This document shows, one piece after another, positions 9,397 through 20,690 of a stretch of DNA of 64,000 nt. The stretch spans positions 209,783,933 to 209,847,932 of the forward strand of contig BTPG01000005.1 in NCBI GenBank assembly GCA_036245525.1. The letters are read 5' to 3'. This DNA comes from Semisulcospira habei. Lineage: Eukaryota > Mollusca > Gastropoda > Semisulcospiridae. The position numbers were made by a program, and so were the translations under genes. Each line of letters begins with the position of its first letter. Position 1 is the first letter of the stretch. The notes beneath the pieces are model-generated. The model made no database searches and had not been told where the DNA came from. It saw only the letters and a program-made list of their open reading frames with translations.

Positions 9397-10885
9397 CAGG
9401 TTTTATTCATTCTCTTGGCTTGACTTCGCAAACGAAGATTTTATAGGAGTTACCCACGACGTCTGCAGGCTTGTTCGTGGCTGCGGAGGCCAATCCGGGA
9501 CAGGCAGGTTCAACCGCAGTGGCTGCAGGGGAAGGTATGGCCAGGGTTCTGAGTTGCGGCATCTCTGTTTTTTCTCCTGAGCCGCTTGTCCTTAAGGCTA
9601 GCTCTGCGAGAGTCCTCAAAGGAGACAGCTGCCTTGTAAATGGTGGAGCGCCAGGTGTCACGGTCCACAGCAAGCGAGGACCACTGGTGGTGGTCGATTT
9701 GGCAGGCACTAAGTGACTTCTTGAGACAGTCTTTGTATCTCTTCTTTGGTGCCCCTCTGTCACGGTGTCCAGTAGCAAGCTCGCCGAACAGGGTGCTGAT
9801 CCTCCATCCTGGAGACATGCCCCGCCCAGCGGAGCTGTGTCCGCAGCAGCAAGGCCTCGATGCTCACAGTTTCAGCCTGTTCAAGGACCTCGACGTTGGT
9901 GACATAGTCACTCCAGTGAATGCCCAGGATGGTACGCAGGCAGCGCTGGTGGAAGCGTTCGAGGAGTCGTAGTTGGCTGCGGTAGAGGGCCCAGGACTCG
10001 GAACCATACAGCAGGGTGGTGAGGACCACAGCTCTGTACACGCTGATCTTGGTGCCTGTTTTCAGCTGTTGATTGTGTCACACCCGCTTGAAAAGTCGCC
10101 CAAAAGCGCTGTTCGCTTTTGCCAGCCTGCTGTCAAACTCCTTGTCCAGCTTGGCGTCCGACGTGATAATGCAGCCAAGGTAAGTAAATTGGTGCACTGA
10201 CTTTAGTTTAGACTCGCCAATGGTGATGTGAGGAGGGCGATACACTGTCTTGGGTGCCGGCTGATGGAGGACCTCTGTCTTTTTCAGACTGACCTCGAGT
10301 CCAAAGAGCTGGGCAGCGTCTGCGAAGCAGGATGTGATGCGCTGCAGGTCTCTCTCTGTGTGTGCAACGAGGGCAGCGTCATCAGCAAAAAGCAGCTCAC
10401 GAACAGTTGGTCTAGGGTTTTCGTGTGGGCCTGCAGTCGTCTGAGGTTGAACAGGCTGCCATCAAGACGATACCTGATGTACACTGCATCGTCATCATCG
10501 AGGTCTACTGTGACCTGCTTCAACATCATGCTTAAAAAGATGGTGAAGAGGGTCGGTGTCAGCACGCAGCCCTGCTTTACGCCGTTGAGAATAGGGAATG
10601 GTTCTGAGAGGACATTGTTGAGTCTGACCTGGCCTTGCTGGTCCTCGTGTAGCTGGACAATCATGCTGAGGAACTTTGGGGGACAGCCAAGTCGCTCCAG
10701 GATCTGCCACATGCCTTGCCTGCTCACAGTGTCGAACGCTTTTGTTAGGTCGACAAACGTTACGTACAGCCCTTTTTTCTGCTCGCGGCGCTTCTCCTGA
10801 AGCTGTCTCAGCACAAAGACCATATCGGTGGTGCTCCTGTTTGCTCTGAAGCCACACTGGCCCTATTTTATTCAGGTTTTATTCA
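9397..10885 (-). mobile_element. CFDP2/RTE-like LINE, copy 3, 5'-truncated
   Basis: Same family as copy 1, reversed. The 3' end (GAAGTCAAGCCAAG on the minus strand) is at the left and the break is near 10864, in the GFRANR block of the reverse transcriptase. It is flanked by 13-bp direct repeats, CAGGTTTTATTCA, at 9397-9409 and 10873-10885. 5' truncation plus a target duplication is the standard mark of target-primed reverse transcription. It retains most of the polymerase domain including LTKAFDTV and GVKQGC; a small deletion near 10400 shifts the frame just before the catalytic block. Confidence 0.85.
9528..10858 (-). pseudogene. LINE reverse transcriptase fragment, copy 3
   Basis: Three overlapping minus-strand frames (10823-10284, 10041-9760 and 9818-9510) encode the polymerase part of the same protein as at 3115-5158. 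The frame is lost near 10400, just before the FADD motif, and again near 9800. The C-terminus ends in CSHCG followed by TGA, as in the two other copies. Confidence 0.8.
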
Positions 10886-11099
10886 GTTAACTGCTTAACT
10901 GACACGAAAAACTACCATCCATTCAACAGCAAAAGACATAGTTCCTCTGTGCCTCTTGCTGATAACACTGTGAATTGATCTTCTGGGATGTATTGGTCTC
11001 TTTGGCATTGCATTAACCCATATCATACCGAGGCTAAAAGCTTCAAATTTGTACACTGCCATATGCACGCTGCATGATAGTACTTACAGATAAGGATAT

Positions 11100-11362
11100 A
11101 GACCCTGCTCGGACCCCTCTCCTTTTCCGTCTACAGTCCATCCACCTGGAACACTCTCCCACTCCTTAACGTCGGAAACACGCTCTCTCCTCCTTCCAGT
11201 CCGCCCTCAAAACTCACCTCTTTCAACAGTTCTAACACTGCTACCACACTCCCCACCCTAAGCCAACTGTTGTAATGTATTTGTGGTATGTGAGTTATTG
11301 TCAAAAGCATGTTATAATTATTATAAGATAAGCGCATTGTAAATACTGTAATTATTATTATT
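11100..11362 (+). repeat. 3' end of an L2/CR1-type LINE
   Basis: The last codons of an L2-like polymerase are recognisable: a tryptophan-asparagine-threonine-leucine block, then a KLTSFNSSN-type end. They are followed by a short 3' region with ATAAGCGCATTGTAAATACTG and an (ATT)n tail. 5'-truncated and inactive. Confidence 0.5.
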
Positions 11363-11376
11363 AGACCAATGGCTTT

Positions 11377-11446
11377 AGTTCAAGGGTGGTGTCAGAATAG
11401 CTTGGCGCCTAGAGGCACCAAGCTATTCTGGCACTACCCTTGAACT
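11377..11446. repeat. palindrome, subfamily P2
   Basis: GTTCAAGGGTGGTGTCAGAA is mirrored by the arm ending in CACTACCCTTGAAC, with GGCGCC-like sequence at the centre. It belongs to the same MITE group as 9221-9288; outer TTAA ends are not clear. Confidence 0.6.
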
Positions 11447-11732
11447 ATTTTAGTCAAACTTATTTGACACACGGGTGTATTCCAAATGATAAGGGTTAAG
11501 GAAGATTTCAGAAAAATAAACACAGTTTGCGTCAACTGGCTGGGAACAAAAGTGTGATAGTCGAAATTTCCAAATTTAGGGTACACTATTCTCTCAAAGA
11601 AAGATTGACCATTGATAGTCCACAGGAGGAGACACAATAACATTGCGCTTACAGACACCGTGCTATTCAGGCGACACCCAAGAACTATCATGGTGGATCC
11701 GTACCTTGCTGTAGTGGTCTGGGCGGAATGGG

Positions 11733-11946
11733 ATAACCCTTCTAGCCCCAAGGTCCCATTTCTCAGATTTTGGAGGTGTTACCTAATGACTATGTACCAG
11801 TTGCAGGAGATGCATTGACCATGATAATTCAAGGGTAGTGCCAGATTAGCTTGGCGCCTGTAGGTGCCAAGCTAATCTGGCACTACCCTTGAATTATCAT
11901 GGTCAATCCATCTCCTGCTGTAGGGACTCGGGGCTAAAAGGGTTAA
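11733..11946. mobile_element. TTAA-type palindromic MITE, subfamily P1
   Basis: Left end ATAACCCTTCTAGCCCC, right end GGGGCTAAAAGGGTTAA. The core palindrome (11805-11917) pairs over about 55 bp per arm around GGCGCC-type centre sequence. Right TTAA intact, left worn to ATAA. Confidence 0.75.
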
Positions 11947-12131
11947 CCTGTCAGGGCTGAGTCTGTGCCATATTTCAGTGGGGGATAGATTGACTGTTAT
12001 AGTCTAAGTGTTGTGCTTGCCCTTTAGCCTTGTTCTTGTTGTCTAGTGTTTTGTTATGTCTCGTTTATAATTATTCATCTTCGTAATAGTCTTATCTTTC
12101 TTTTTGTTGTTGTTGTACTTTGTGTATATAG

Positions 12132-12284
12132 ATGAAACCCACATTGAGGGTGGAAACACACATTCATATCGACTGGAAAATGTGGACCCAGGAATCAAGT
12201 ATCGCATACGCCTAGCAGCCTCCACTTCTTCAGGACGTACTGACTTCAGTGAACCAGTCTCCGCTGAAGCCAACCCCAAAAGTG
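12132..12284 (+). CDS. receptor gene, FN3 domain exon (second half)
   Basis: Acceptor ATATAG at 12131, phase 1 in and phase 1 out. It encodes the C-terminal half of the FN3 domain: YRLENVDPGIKYRIRLAAST is the typical strand E-F-turn with the conserved tyrosine and leucine, followed by FSEPVSAEA. Joining to the previous exon creates a possible N-glycosylation site (N-E-T). The donor is ambiguous: GTATTT at 12285, or the stronger GTGAGT at 12294, which would add three residues without changing phase. The protein then passes into the membrane exon at 14724. Confidence 0.75.
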
Positions 12285-12360
12285 GTATTTGGGGTGAGTG
12301 GGCCAGATTGAGCCAGCCATCACAGATATTGACAACCAGTCTCTCAGTACAGGTTTTGTC

Positions 12361-12567
12361 ATTTAGCCCCGCATCCCTACAGCAGGAGATTGATGGGCAA
12401 TGATAATTCAAGGGTAGTGCCAGATGAGCTTTGCGCCTGAAGGCGCCAAGCTTATCTGGCACTACCCTTGAATTATCATGGTCCATCCATCTCCTGCAAC
12501 TGGTACATAATCGTTAAGTGACGCCTCCAAAAGTTAGGAAATGTTTCCTTGGGGTTAAATGGGTTAA
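12361..12567. mobile_element. TTAA-type palindromic MITE, subfamily P1 (reversed)
   Basis: It begins TTTAGCCCCGCATCCCTACAG and ends GGGGTTAAATGGGTTAA; the palindrome core (12383-12498) has CAAGGGTAGTGCCAGATGAG against its complement. Opposite orientation to the copy at 11.8 kb, with TTAA intact at the right only. Confidence 0.7.
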
Positions 12568-12594
12568 AAAAGCTGCCTCTTGACCAGAACAGTC

Positions 12595-13604
12595 TGAGAA
12601 GAATGTCAGACCTTTGTCTAGTGTTATTCAACATCATTCTGTATCATCATTTTGACGCTGATGATACAGAGCTATTAATGTTGGTGCCCCACACAAATAT
12701 GTCGGTGACATGATCCAGTCTTTAGGCCATGCAGAACAAATTGCAAATGAATGGTGACAAAAACTGAGGCCGTAAAATTTTCAGTTTCTCCCTGTACTGA
12801 TCTCCTTGACATGATCTTGGTTGGTGAGAGTAGCATTAATCCCATTTTCCGATGCCGTTCGTAATCTTGCTGTTAGCTTTGACAAAAGCCTGACCATGAG
12901 AGAGCATGTCAACAAGTTTATCAATACTTCTTCTGTGAACTGAAAATATCAGTTCATTTAGGCACGGCCCAATGCGCAAAAGGCCATTGGGCCAATGTCA
13001 GACGGCGTTGGCCAGCGCACGGCTGTGCATGGACCAACAGCGTCCGACTTCAGCCTGATGGCCTTTGCGCAATGGGCTTCTCCTTGTTGAAGCAGTGAAA
13101 AATGCATATTACCTCCCCTGTTCTTTCATGTATTGATTATCGTAGTTCACATTTGGCAGGTGTTCCTCAGAATCTTCTTGATAAACTTCTGAGAGTCATG
13201 AACTGCTCCACCCACCTAATTTACAAGTGCTGAAATGGGAGCACATAACACCATTACTTGTTGACCTGCACTGGCTGCCTGTATCTCAAAAAATCGTGTA
13301 CAAGGTTTCTGTCATTTTGTTGCAATGTCATTACCGGTTTTGCTCCCCCATATTTGTCTGATTGGGTTCAGATATACGCGCCTTCACATTCTCTTTGATC
13401 TGCATCAGACACACGTATGTTCAGGCTTCTGCGATGAAACGGGTCAACCCAGGGCCAGCGTGCCTTTTCCTACAATATATTTTGATCCAGTTACTTGGAA
13501 CAACCTTCCAGCCCATGTCAGACATGCTGTAACTCTGCTTTCAAATAACTCCTTAACTCTTTTCATCCTGATACACCCATTGCTTGAAATAAATTTTGAC
13601 AGGT
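12595..13604 (+). pseudogene. decayed L2-like LINE reverse transcriptase
   Basis: A worn reverse transcriptase. Near 12650 a block reading FDADDTEL is the catalytic motif. It is followed by remnants of the MNGDKT and SFDKSLTMREHVN regions and, near 13265, LHWLPVSQKIVYKV, the thumb region typical of the L2/CR1 group. Stops and shifts are frequent. A palindrome of family E (12960-13079) lies inside it. The 3' part ends about 13550, where a TTAA MITE begins. Confidence 0.65.
12960..13079. repeat. palindromic repeat, family E
   Basis: CCCAATGCGCAAAAGGCCAT at the left is mirrored by GATGGCCTTTGCGCAATGGG at the right, with paired inner GGCCAA/TGGACC blocks. Related copies lie at 32311-32398, 34012-34105 and 36542-36640. 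Confidence 0.65.
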
Positions 13605-13766
13605 AGTTTAAGGGTGGTGCCAGAATAGCATGGCACCTCAGGCGCCAAGCTATTCTGGCACCACCCTTGAAATAAAACAGTTGATCTATCTCCTAATCTG
13701 TAATGTGGCCTTCATAGGACAATAAGCAAAGTTTTAAAAAATCAGCCTCAGGATGTAATGGGTTAA
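13553..13766. mobile_element. TTAA-flanked palindromic MITE, subfamily P2
   Basis: TTAA at 13553 and 13763. Left end TTAACTCTTTTCATCCTGAT matches the unit at 9123; the core palindrome is 13606-13672. Clean 214-bp example of the subfamily. Confidence 0.75.
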
Positions 13767-14039
13767 ATACCATCTTTTCTCTGTTGCCTATAATTAGAAC
13801 TTAGATTTTCATGTGATGTTCTGTCAGAGCACCAGTAGTCCTTTGGCAGTATCTACTTTTTGTAATTTTGTGTGTGTTGCGTACCGTAAGTTTTTGATGT
13901 ACTTTTCCGTTACAACTGAACAGTACATCAAAAGCTCATACTACACAACGTACATAATGGTAACTTATAAAAGAAAATATATGTGTCCAGTACTGTTTTG
14001 TTTCTTGATTTTTTTTTTGTGAAGCACTTAAAGCATCAT

Positions 14040-14101
14040 TGATTTGGAGGTTAAGCACTGTATAAGGTTAAGCGCCACATAAATTATTATTATTATTATT
14101 A
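14040..14101 (+). repeat. SINE/LINE tail with (ATT)n
   Basis: GGTTAAGCGCCACATAA followed by an (ATT)n run, the kind of 3' tail seen on the L2-like fragment at 11.3 kb. No more of the element is recognisable. Confidence 0.4.
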
Positions 14102-14351
14102 TCTGTAAGACACCACAGCAGGAAATGGAATCACCCATGAAAGTTCAAGGGTAGTGCCAGATCCGCTTGGTGCGTGGAATGCGCAAACATGTACATGCCT
14201 TGACTGCTGGTGATGATATACCGCACCGTGCGTGGTTATGTGTCTTGTCTGCTGAACAATTTTGTCACTAGCCGACAGGGGTTAAAGGTTTTCCTGTTAA
14301 CCTGTTGCCTGCCAGTGGATGCAGATTTCACGTCTGAAATGACTGACATTT

Positions 14352-14474
14352 GCATGGGTGGGACTTTTCCGGCTACAGCCGGATTTCCGGATTAAAATTT
14401 TTTTTTTTTTCACTTAAAAAGTGTCATAAGACCCTCTCTTCAGGATTCAACTTTTTTTTCGGTCCCACCCATGC
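14352..14474. repeat. repeat family F, second copy
   Basis: Bounded by GCATGGGTGGGAC and its complement GTCCCACCCATGC, and close in sequence to 8061-8202. Confidence 0.65.
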
Positions 14475-14528
14475 ATCTGCGTGAAGAATGCAAATGATTA
14501 AACGGGGGCACAAAGAACACAGGACCAA

Positions 14529-14594
14529 CAAGAAACATAAATCCTCATGAGCCCCCGCAACAGCGGGGGCTCATGAGGATTTATGTCTCTTGCA
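14529..14594. repeat. palindromic repeat, family A
   Basis: ATAAATCCTCATGAGCCCCC mirrored around CGCAACAGCG. A worn TTAA-type end (GCAGTTAAGCGGTTAA) follows at about 14618-14635. Confidence 0.65.
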
Positions 14595-14723
14595 GGTGGG
14601 TAGCGTTTGGCTTGCCCCGGCAGTTAAGCGGTTAAGAGCACTTATTAGACAGTCTGCCTATACATAAGTCCTCAGTCTTTTAGTAGTTTACAGGGACATT
14701 GTTGTTGGTTGTTTTTTTTTCAG

Positions 14724-14811
14724 GTTTAGCTACAGGAGATATAGTTGGCATAGCAGTTGGAATACTGGTTATACTCATAATACTGGGCAGTGTCATCTTC
14801 TGTGCTTGCAG
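14724..14811 (+). CDS. receptor gene, transmembrane exon
   Basis: An 88-bp exon with a textbook acceptor (T-run then CAG) and donor AG/GTTGGT, phase 1 in and phase 2 out. It encodes a short juxtamembrane segment (LATGD) followed by about 23 strongly hydrophobic residues (IVGIAVGILVILIILG, then SVIFCAC), a single membrane-spanning helix. The next exon begins RRYWKEEKKKFK, a basic stop-transfer, so the N-terminal FN3 side is outside and the C-terminal side cytoplasmic. Confidence 0.8.
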
Positions 14812-15059
14812 GTTGGTTTTAACTGAATTTTCACATAATTAAATTACTATGAATCATGATCCCCTATTTCACGCGTTACGGGATCAGATTCAGTAAATTC
14901 TTTGACGCCTAGATCCCTTTCTCACTCGCTCGGCGGAGTAAGAGTTTGGAGAGAGAAACATTAGTGAGGTTTCGTTCACGGCGAACGACTCCCAACAATG
15001 AACAAGAGGGAAGTCACAAGCGGATAACCATTGTGTATCAAATACAACACTGAACATCA

Positions 15060-15116
15060 CCAAGGGGTATAGATCCTCATGAGCCCAGAGGGCTCATGAG
15101 GATCTATGCCTCTTGG
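15060..15116. repeat. palindromic repeat, family A (short centre)
   Basis: TATAGATCCTCATGAGCCC and its complement, centre AGA. The GC-rich middle of the other copies is lost. Confidence 0.6.
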
Positions 15117-15296
15117 AGATGTTTGGAGTATATTGTCTCCGCTTGAACAATATGTTGTCTCCCTTTGAACGAATCAAAGTTTCAGTTTTGTACATACACA
15201 AATATCAGAGATTTTCGTGTACATACATACGCACGCACGCACACGGCACTTTGCGCCAAAAGTGCATTCAGCAGCAAGGTTAGTGTAACTAGACAT

Positions 15297-15478
15297 GACA
15301 TAATTTTATCTGGTTACTTTTATTGTCAGATTTTTTTATCTGCCCACCTAAATTGTCATAGGCATACTAGTGAATTCGCCCCACCACGACATAATTTTAT
15401 CTGGTTACTTTTATTGTCAGATTTTTTTATCTGCCCACCTAAATTGTCATAGGCATACTAGTGAATTCGCCCCACCAC
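15297..15478 (+). repeat. 91-bp tandem duplication
   Basis: Two nearly identical 91-bp units (15297-15387 and 15388-15478), each starting GACATAATTTTATCTGG and ending CGCCCCACCAC. A recent local duplication, non-coding. Confidence 0.8.
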
Positions 15479-15808
15479 GACCCATCCTAAAAGTCTCTTC
15501 TATTTAAAGAGACTTAAAAATTGGGTCCCCTGGTGATTTGTTTGTCCGAAGTTTACTGTATATTGACAGCAATACAGCTTACTTTTGTGGATATTTTAGA
15601 AAAAAAATTATTCACTTGAAGGTATACTTTTACAGATGGTCACAGTAGGGACTCATTTTAATACTGGTGCTTGTCTGTGATTCTGGACCTTACGCCCATG
15701 CATTGAGGTCCGCACGTTTACCTCTGAACACTGGTTTAAGGAAGGGCAATAGATGTTCGGCAATGAGAAGTAGGTTAAAGTTGCAAGTGTTTTGACGAAA
15801 ACGGTGGA

Positions 15809-16014
15809 TTAATCCTTTTCCCCAAGGTCCCGTTTTTCTTAAATTTTGGAGGTGTTGCCTAATTACTGCATCTTTTGCAGGAGATGGATTGACCATGATA
15901 ATTCAAGGGTAGTGCCAGATGAGCTTGGCGCCTTCAGGCACCAAGCTCATCTGGCACTACCCTTGAATTATCATAGTCAATCCATCCCCTGCTGTGGGGA
16001 CTCGATGAGTTAAA
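15809..16014. mobile_element. TTAA-flanked palindromic MITE, subfamily P1
   Basis: TTAA at 15809 and 16011; core palindrome 15878-15993 with AAGGGTAGTGCCAGATGAGC and its complement. Confidence 0.75.
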
Positions 16015-16204
16015 AAGCACAGACAAACATGCAATATCAAATGTTTGTCTGGACGTTTAATCGAGTGTTTTGACCAAAACCCGTGCAATTTTTACCTACT
16101 TCTGATTTCTACAAATCGTCTGTTGTATAAGGCAGTTGCACTTCCTGGGTGCCTATTGTATCAGGCACTGTTTATTTTTCCTGCATGCTTGTTTGTTATT
16201 TTAG

Positions 16205-16289
16205 GAGGTATTGGAAAGAAGAAAAGAAGAAGTTTAAGGGACAAGTTGTGAAAAAGCCCAGACCAATCAGGGTTGACAATCCACCTCAG
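16205..16289 (+). CDS. receptor gene, cytoplasmic juxtamembrane exon
   Basis: Acceptor TTTTAG, donor CAG/GTATCA, phase 2 in and phase 0 out, 85 bp. It encodes RRYWKEEKKKFKGQVVKK and then a proline-rich stretch ending NPPQ. The lysine/arginine cluster immediately after the membrane helix fixes the topology. A DIRS retrotransposon begins only about 25 bp past this donor. Confidence 0.75.
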
Positions 16290-16330
16290 GTATCATTTCC
16301 TTGACATATGCTCTTTATTTTCTCAGAATC

Positions 16331-16510
16331 ATTACCGATGACATTACTAATTGGAACCTTCGCTTAACTCATAATTTTAGCCAAAAAAACTTACTGTGTG
16401 TCCCTCATACTAGGGGAGGCAACCACTGGGGAGCCATAGCCCGGATATGCCGAGTAGTCTCTCGTACTACCTTATCCGGTGGCACACTCACCCTTTCTCA
16501 CCAGTGACTT
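16331..16510 (+). repeat. DIRS left inverted terminal repeat
   Basis: About 180 bp from ATTACCGATGACATTACTAA to CCCTTTCTCACCAGTGAC, complementary to 22557-22730 with scattered differences. Confidence 0.85.
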
Positions 16511-17088
16511 CACTAGCTCATTTAAAGCCGGTCGTATGCACCTCGTGCTCCGACCTTTCACTGTGTGAACTCTACTTGGGATCTCGACTTGTGTGATTCT
16601 TGGTCCTTTCAAGGAAGGAAAAAGATTATAAAAGAAAAAAAGAAGGATTATTCCATACTTGTTTGGGTTGTGTGATTCTGTATTCAAGATGGACAGATAA
16701 AGCTTCGGTTACTGCCTCAGCTGGCGTTTTAACCAGGCGACGGCATTTCCTGAATTTCACAATTTTCGAATTTGTATGTACGCGACCGGTCGGGAACTCG
16801 GACCCTCCTTCAGGCTCCGAGCACTCGCAAGGCCTTTGTCTGTCTTATGTTACATTGCTCAAGTGAGGACTTGCACCCTGTGTGGCGAATTTCATTGGCC
16901 TAGTGACGTACATGATTTTTGTCTTCCCTGTTCAGGCTGTTCCTCCAGTCGACCGTGCGCGCTATGCTCTACTTGGAAGGAGGACCGTTGGTCACAACTT
17001 TGGACCTTTTACAGGAGAGAAAGGCCGGCGCGCAAAGGCGCTGCTGTACCTTGAATGTGAGACATAGAAATGCTATTTCAGACATTGA

Positions 17089-19131
17089 TTGTGTGTCATT
17101 GCAAACGGGTCCTGCTGTCCCCACCGGTGCCTCGTGCAGTGCTGCCTCGTCCTGCGCAGACGATTGAGCCTAGTAGCAGCTTTAGGGATTCGCCATCCAG
17201 CATGGCACCTAGAGCTCTATTATACCCTTCAATCCACAGAGGGGGAGACAGGCCAGGCCAGGGGTTCGCCACCCTATGATTTAGTTAGGCCTTTGAGAGC
17301 TCGGTCCCCCCGCAGAGAATATGTTGGGTCAAACAGTAGCCCTCCTGGCAATAAGAGAACCCAGACAGCAGAAGCGGGGGACCCCCCCCCCCCCCTCTCG
17401 GACTGGAGAGCACCCTTCTGCCGTAGGCTGGACCAGCGCCTTGACAGGGTCACACCTTCAGGGACTCACTCCAAGGGGGACAGGATGTCAAAGCGCAATG
17501 TTGATAGGTCTCAGGGTAAGGTAAGAGAAAGAGAAATTTCGGGGTCCAGAGATAGAGAGTGGCGTTCCACTGGCGATGTTAACCTCCTTCGGGAGCGGAC
17601 CAGTGTGGTCAGTTCTATCAGCTGTCGTAGAGAGAGTAATGAGAGAGGAATTATGAATAGACGGCGGACCCCCCAAACCCAAAAATACCAAAGAGTTCGA
17701 TCTTCGCGTTCGGATGAATGGGCGCAGCGTATGCAGTCGACGTGGGACAGAGACCACATTCAAGTGGACGTCTCGCCTTCTTGCACTTCTTCTTCAGATT
17801 GGAAGTCCGTTCTTACGTCTCGCGCCAACCGACATCGTCGCGACCATGGGAGGCGCAGTTTCCAGCCAGGTGCAGCAGATCCGCGGACCAGGTGGACAGC
17901 CATCGCGCGCCTCAGGAGGTACAGGTTCGTCGACAGTGGGGTGTACACTCTCGGGACAATCGGTGGACGGAGACGACTTCTCGGCGGGATCGGAGCAGTC
18001 CTCATCGGCCTTCCTTAGGCAAGGATTACAGACACCCGGCAGAGACTTCGTTCTGGTCGACATGTGGGCCTACCCTACTGCTTCTATTTCTCGGCGCGCA
18101 ACGGTGGACGAGGAGGCACTTAGTCTTCATCCGGAGGATTCAGTGTCAATGCTGGGAATCGACGATGAAGACGCATCGACCTCACCGGGACGACATTCTC
18201 CTATCCCAGCATCGCTGTGGACGTGACTTCGATGTCTTCTACTCGTCGGATTTGCATGAAGCGGCTCACCTCATTGCTGCGTTCTTCCGCCGGAACACTG
18301 TGTGAAGAGGAAGGCGGTGGCGATGGTCGACACGCCTCGGCAGGCCAAGCGCATCAAGACTCTACCTCAACCGGCAGCGCAACTTCGCACGGACGGAGTT
18401 GGAGAGCAAGGATCTTCTCTGACAGGCGTTGGCCGGTGGGAATCGACGTGGATTTCCGTCAAGACTGGTATGCGGGACACTCTCAGGCTTTCAGCTGTAC
18501 TCTTCCTACAGTGGACAAGGAGGCCTTCGTCCAAGCAGGACTAACACAGCATTCCCTGTCAGCGGGACTGGACAAGACCGCCATACTGGTTCGGAATTCC
18601 CTGGCGTGCACCGGTTTCCTGGAGATGGCGACACAGTCGGTGGTCAGGAAGATGGAAAACACCTGAGATCTTGGGGCTTCAGCTCCCTTACGAGAGATCC
18701 ATGCGGTACTGATTGCGGCGAATACAGTGGCCTTCCATGCTTTAGTCAACGCCATGGTGGCGGCTTCGAATTGCAATCTGTTACGACGGGACAAGCTTCT
18801 GAAATGCTGCACTACGCTTCCAGCTTCATTGAAGGTGCAGCTGCGACAGGCACCCTTGGGCGGCAACCTGCTGTTCGGTCCGACGTGGCAGGAGGTACGG
18901 GAGTCCAACAAGGTACTGTGGCCAGCCCCAGCTAGAGTAGTCTCGGCATGCTTTCAGTCAGCCCGCAGAGCCGTGGGTTGTGCCCTGTGGTTCTTCAGAC
19001 CCTCCTCTTCCCGACAGTACCGAGGCCGAGGCGAAGCCTTCTCCCTGCCGGAGCGTTCACGTGCCTTCCCCGCACCCTCCACTCCCTGGTCCAGAGGCTC
19101 TCGGCAATGGGGCCACAGCCGGGCTCGTTGA
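17089..19131 (+). pseudogene. DIRS gag-like region, fragmented
   Basis: Arginine- and serine-rich frames at 17089-18018, then (shifted) 17714-18226, then 18217-18666 and 18727-19131, which share one frame apart from a stop at 18664. This position, before the polymerase, is where DIRS elements encode their gag-like protein. The stretch near 18727-18900 (FHALVNAMVAASNCNLLRRD onwards) looks like real protein. I cannot define a single intact frame; several overlapping frames stay open because of base composition. Confidence 0.5.
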
Positions 19132-20086
19132 CCTGTCCCCGATCCTCCCACCAATACCTGCTGGGCCTCTGGTCGGTGGGAGGTTAGCTCTTCACAGTGG
19201 AGCATGGAAACAGCTGTTTTCGGACGACCCTTGGATGATCTCGACAATGACAGAGGGCGTGAGGATCTTCTTCCAGTCACCTTCCCCACTTAGACACTCC
19301 CCCGTTTGGACGCGAGTACCATTAGAACGAGACAGGGTGACAGCGTTACAGAGTGAAGTGGAGGCACTTTTACATAAGGAGGCCACGGAGGTGGTCCTGC
19401 GTTGCGACTCTCCCACTTTCTACAGTCATCTCTTCCTCGTACCAAAACCAGGGGGGAAATGGAGGCCGATCATCGATCTTTTGGCGTTAAACAAATTCAT
19501 TGTGGCTCCACACTTCAAGATGGAGACGGCCAGAGTAATGCGAGCAGCGGTACGTCCTCAGGACTTTGCAGTAAGCCTCGACCTCGCGGATGCGTATCTG
19601 CACGTTCCCATCCATCCAGCCTCGCGATGTTACCTACGCTTCGCCTTTCAAGGGATTGTTTACCAGTTTCAGGCCCTACCTTTCGAGCTGAACCTCAGTC
19701 CTTGGGTTTTTACCAGAATTGTGGACGTTGTGATGGCAAGGTTCCGACAGACAGCTTTCAGTCCAACATCCAACTACCTGGATGACTTGCTGTTATGGAA
19801 CCAGGTGACGTGCATTTTGGAGACGGACAGAGATGGCCTGCTTGCACTACTCTGTCATCTGGGATTCCTAGTCTACGGAGGCAAGTCCGATTTGGTACCG
19901 TCTCGCCGTTTTGTCCACCTGGGCATGGAGTTTGTAACCGATCTAAATCGAGTAAGACTACCGGAGGGACGGATTCAGATTGTAATGGAAGCAGCACTTG
20001 GAGCGATTCGCGCAGAAGCCCTATCGGCCAGATCCTGGATTCGTCTGTTAGACCTGCTAGCGCAGCAGCAGAGCTCCTTACTCTAG
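18980..20086 (+). pseudogene. DIRS reverse transcriptase
   Basis: A 368-codon open frame whose last two thirds is a reverse transcriptase of the DIRS/Gypsy type: LVPKPGGKWRPIIDLLALN (motif 2), VSLDLADAYLHVPIHP (motif 3 with catalytic Asp), the ALPFELNLSPWVF block and SNYLDDLLLW with the catalytic DD pair. It copies element RNA to DNA in the particle. The first ~110 codons belong to the gag-side region. The frame is lost at 20084 before RNase H. Catalytic residues are present, but the ALPF block departs from the usual glycine. Confidence 0.8.
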
Positions 20087-20129
20087 GCAGACTGTATGTG
20101 CGCCCGATTCAGCTTCACCCACTCCTACA

Positions 20130-20465
20130 TTGATGCCCCGTCTCGGGAGATCTGGAGACCTTGGTCCCGACAACGGAGTTAGTACAGTCTTATCTGTGGC
20201 GTTGGACGGACAGTACTTGGCTTGCGTCAGGGATACCCCTCTTCACCCCGCCACCTCACCTATCTATCTGCACGCATGTGAGCAGCTCAGGTTGGGGAGC
20301 CCACCTGTTACCGCAGTTTGCCATGACCTCAGGCCGTTGGACAGAAGTAGAGGCAGGCAGACATATCGATTGGCTGGAGATGAAAGCGGTGTGGCTAGCA
20401 CTCATCGCTTGGGAAGATCGACTAACGCAAACAAGGTGCTCGTGCTCTCCGACTACTTGACAGTC
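20130..20465 (+). pseudogene. DIRS RNase H domain (degraded)
   Basis: Frame 20161-20460 holds the RNase H strand SSSGWGAHLLPQ and the following WTEVEAGRHIDWLEMKAV, with Glu in the helix. The first catalytic Asp of the usual TDAS motif is replaced (THVS). The reading frame ends where the SINE enters at about 20470, and resumes near 20809 with IDLFATRWNNKLLLFVSPVP, the C-terminal RNase H region usual in DIRS. Confidence 0.65.
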
Positions 20466-20476
20466 GTAGCTACATC

Positions 20477-20690
20477 AACAATAATACTAATACATAGCCT
20501 AAATAGGCTTACCCAATGGAAATGGCTCAAGCGCGCGCGACTGACCACAGCCCTCCGTGAACACGCATACTCACACTGTACATAATCAGAACATCACGTG
20601 TGCTAAGGGCAGTTCAGCGGTACTGTAGTTTTGGAATTCATCGTTGTTGAATTGATAGTGGGCAATTGTACCACTTCGGGGAGTGCGAGT
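20477..20690 (-). mobile_element. SINE copy C inside the DIRS element, worn
   Basis: A diverged match to the body of the SINE at 8684-9106: CACACTGTACATAA, CACGTGTGCTAAGGGCA and GTACTGTAGTTTTGGAAT appear in the same order. The tRNA-like head is not recognisable. Its position within coding sequence shows it arrived after the DIRS insertion or in its parent copy. Confidence 0.6.

Noticed and set aside
17488..18063. Several minus-strand frames of 80-90 residues
   Set aside because: Shadows of the GC-rich DIRS gag-like region; no motifs.
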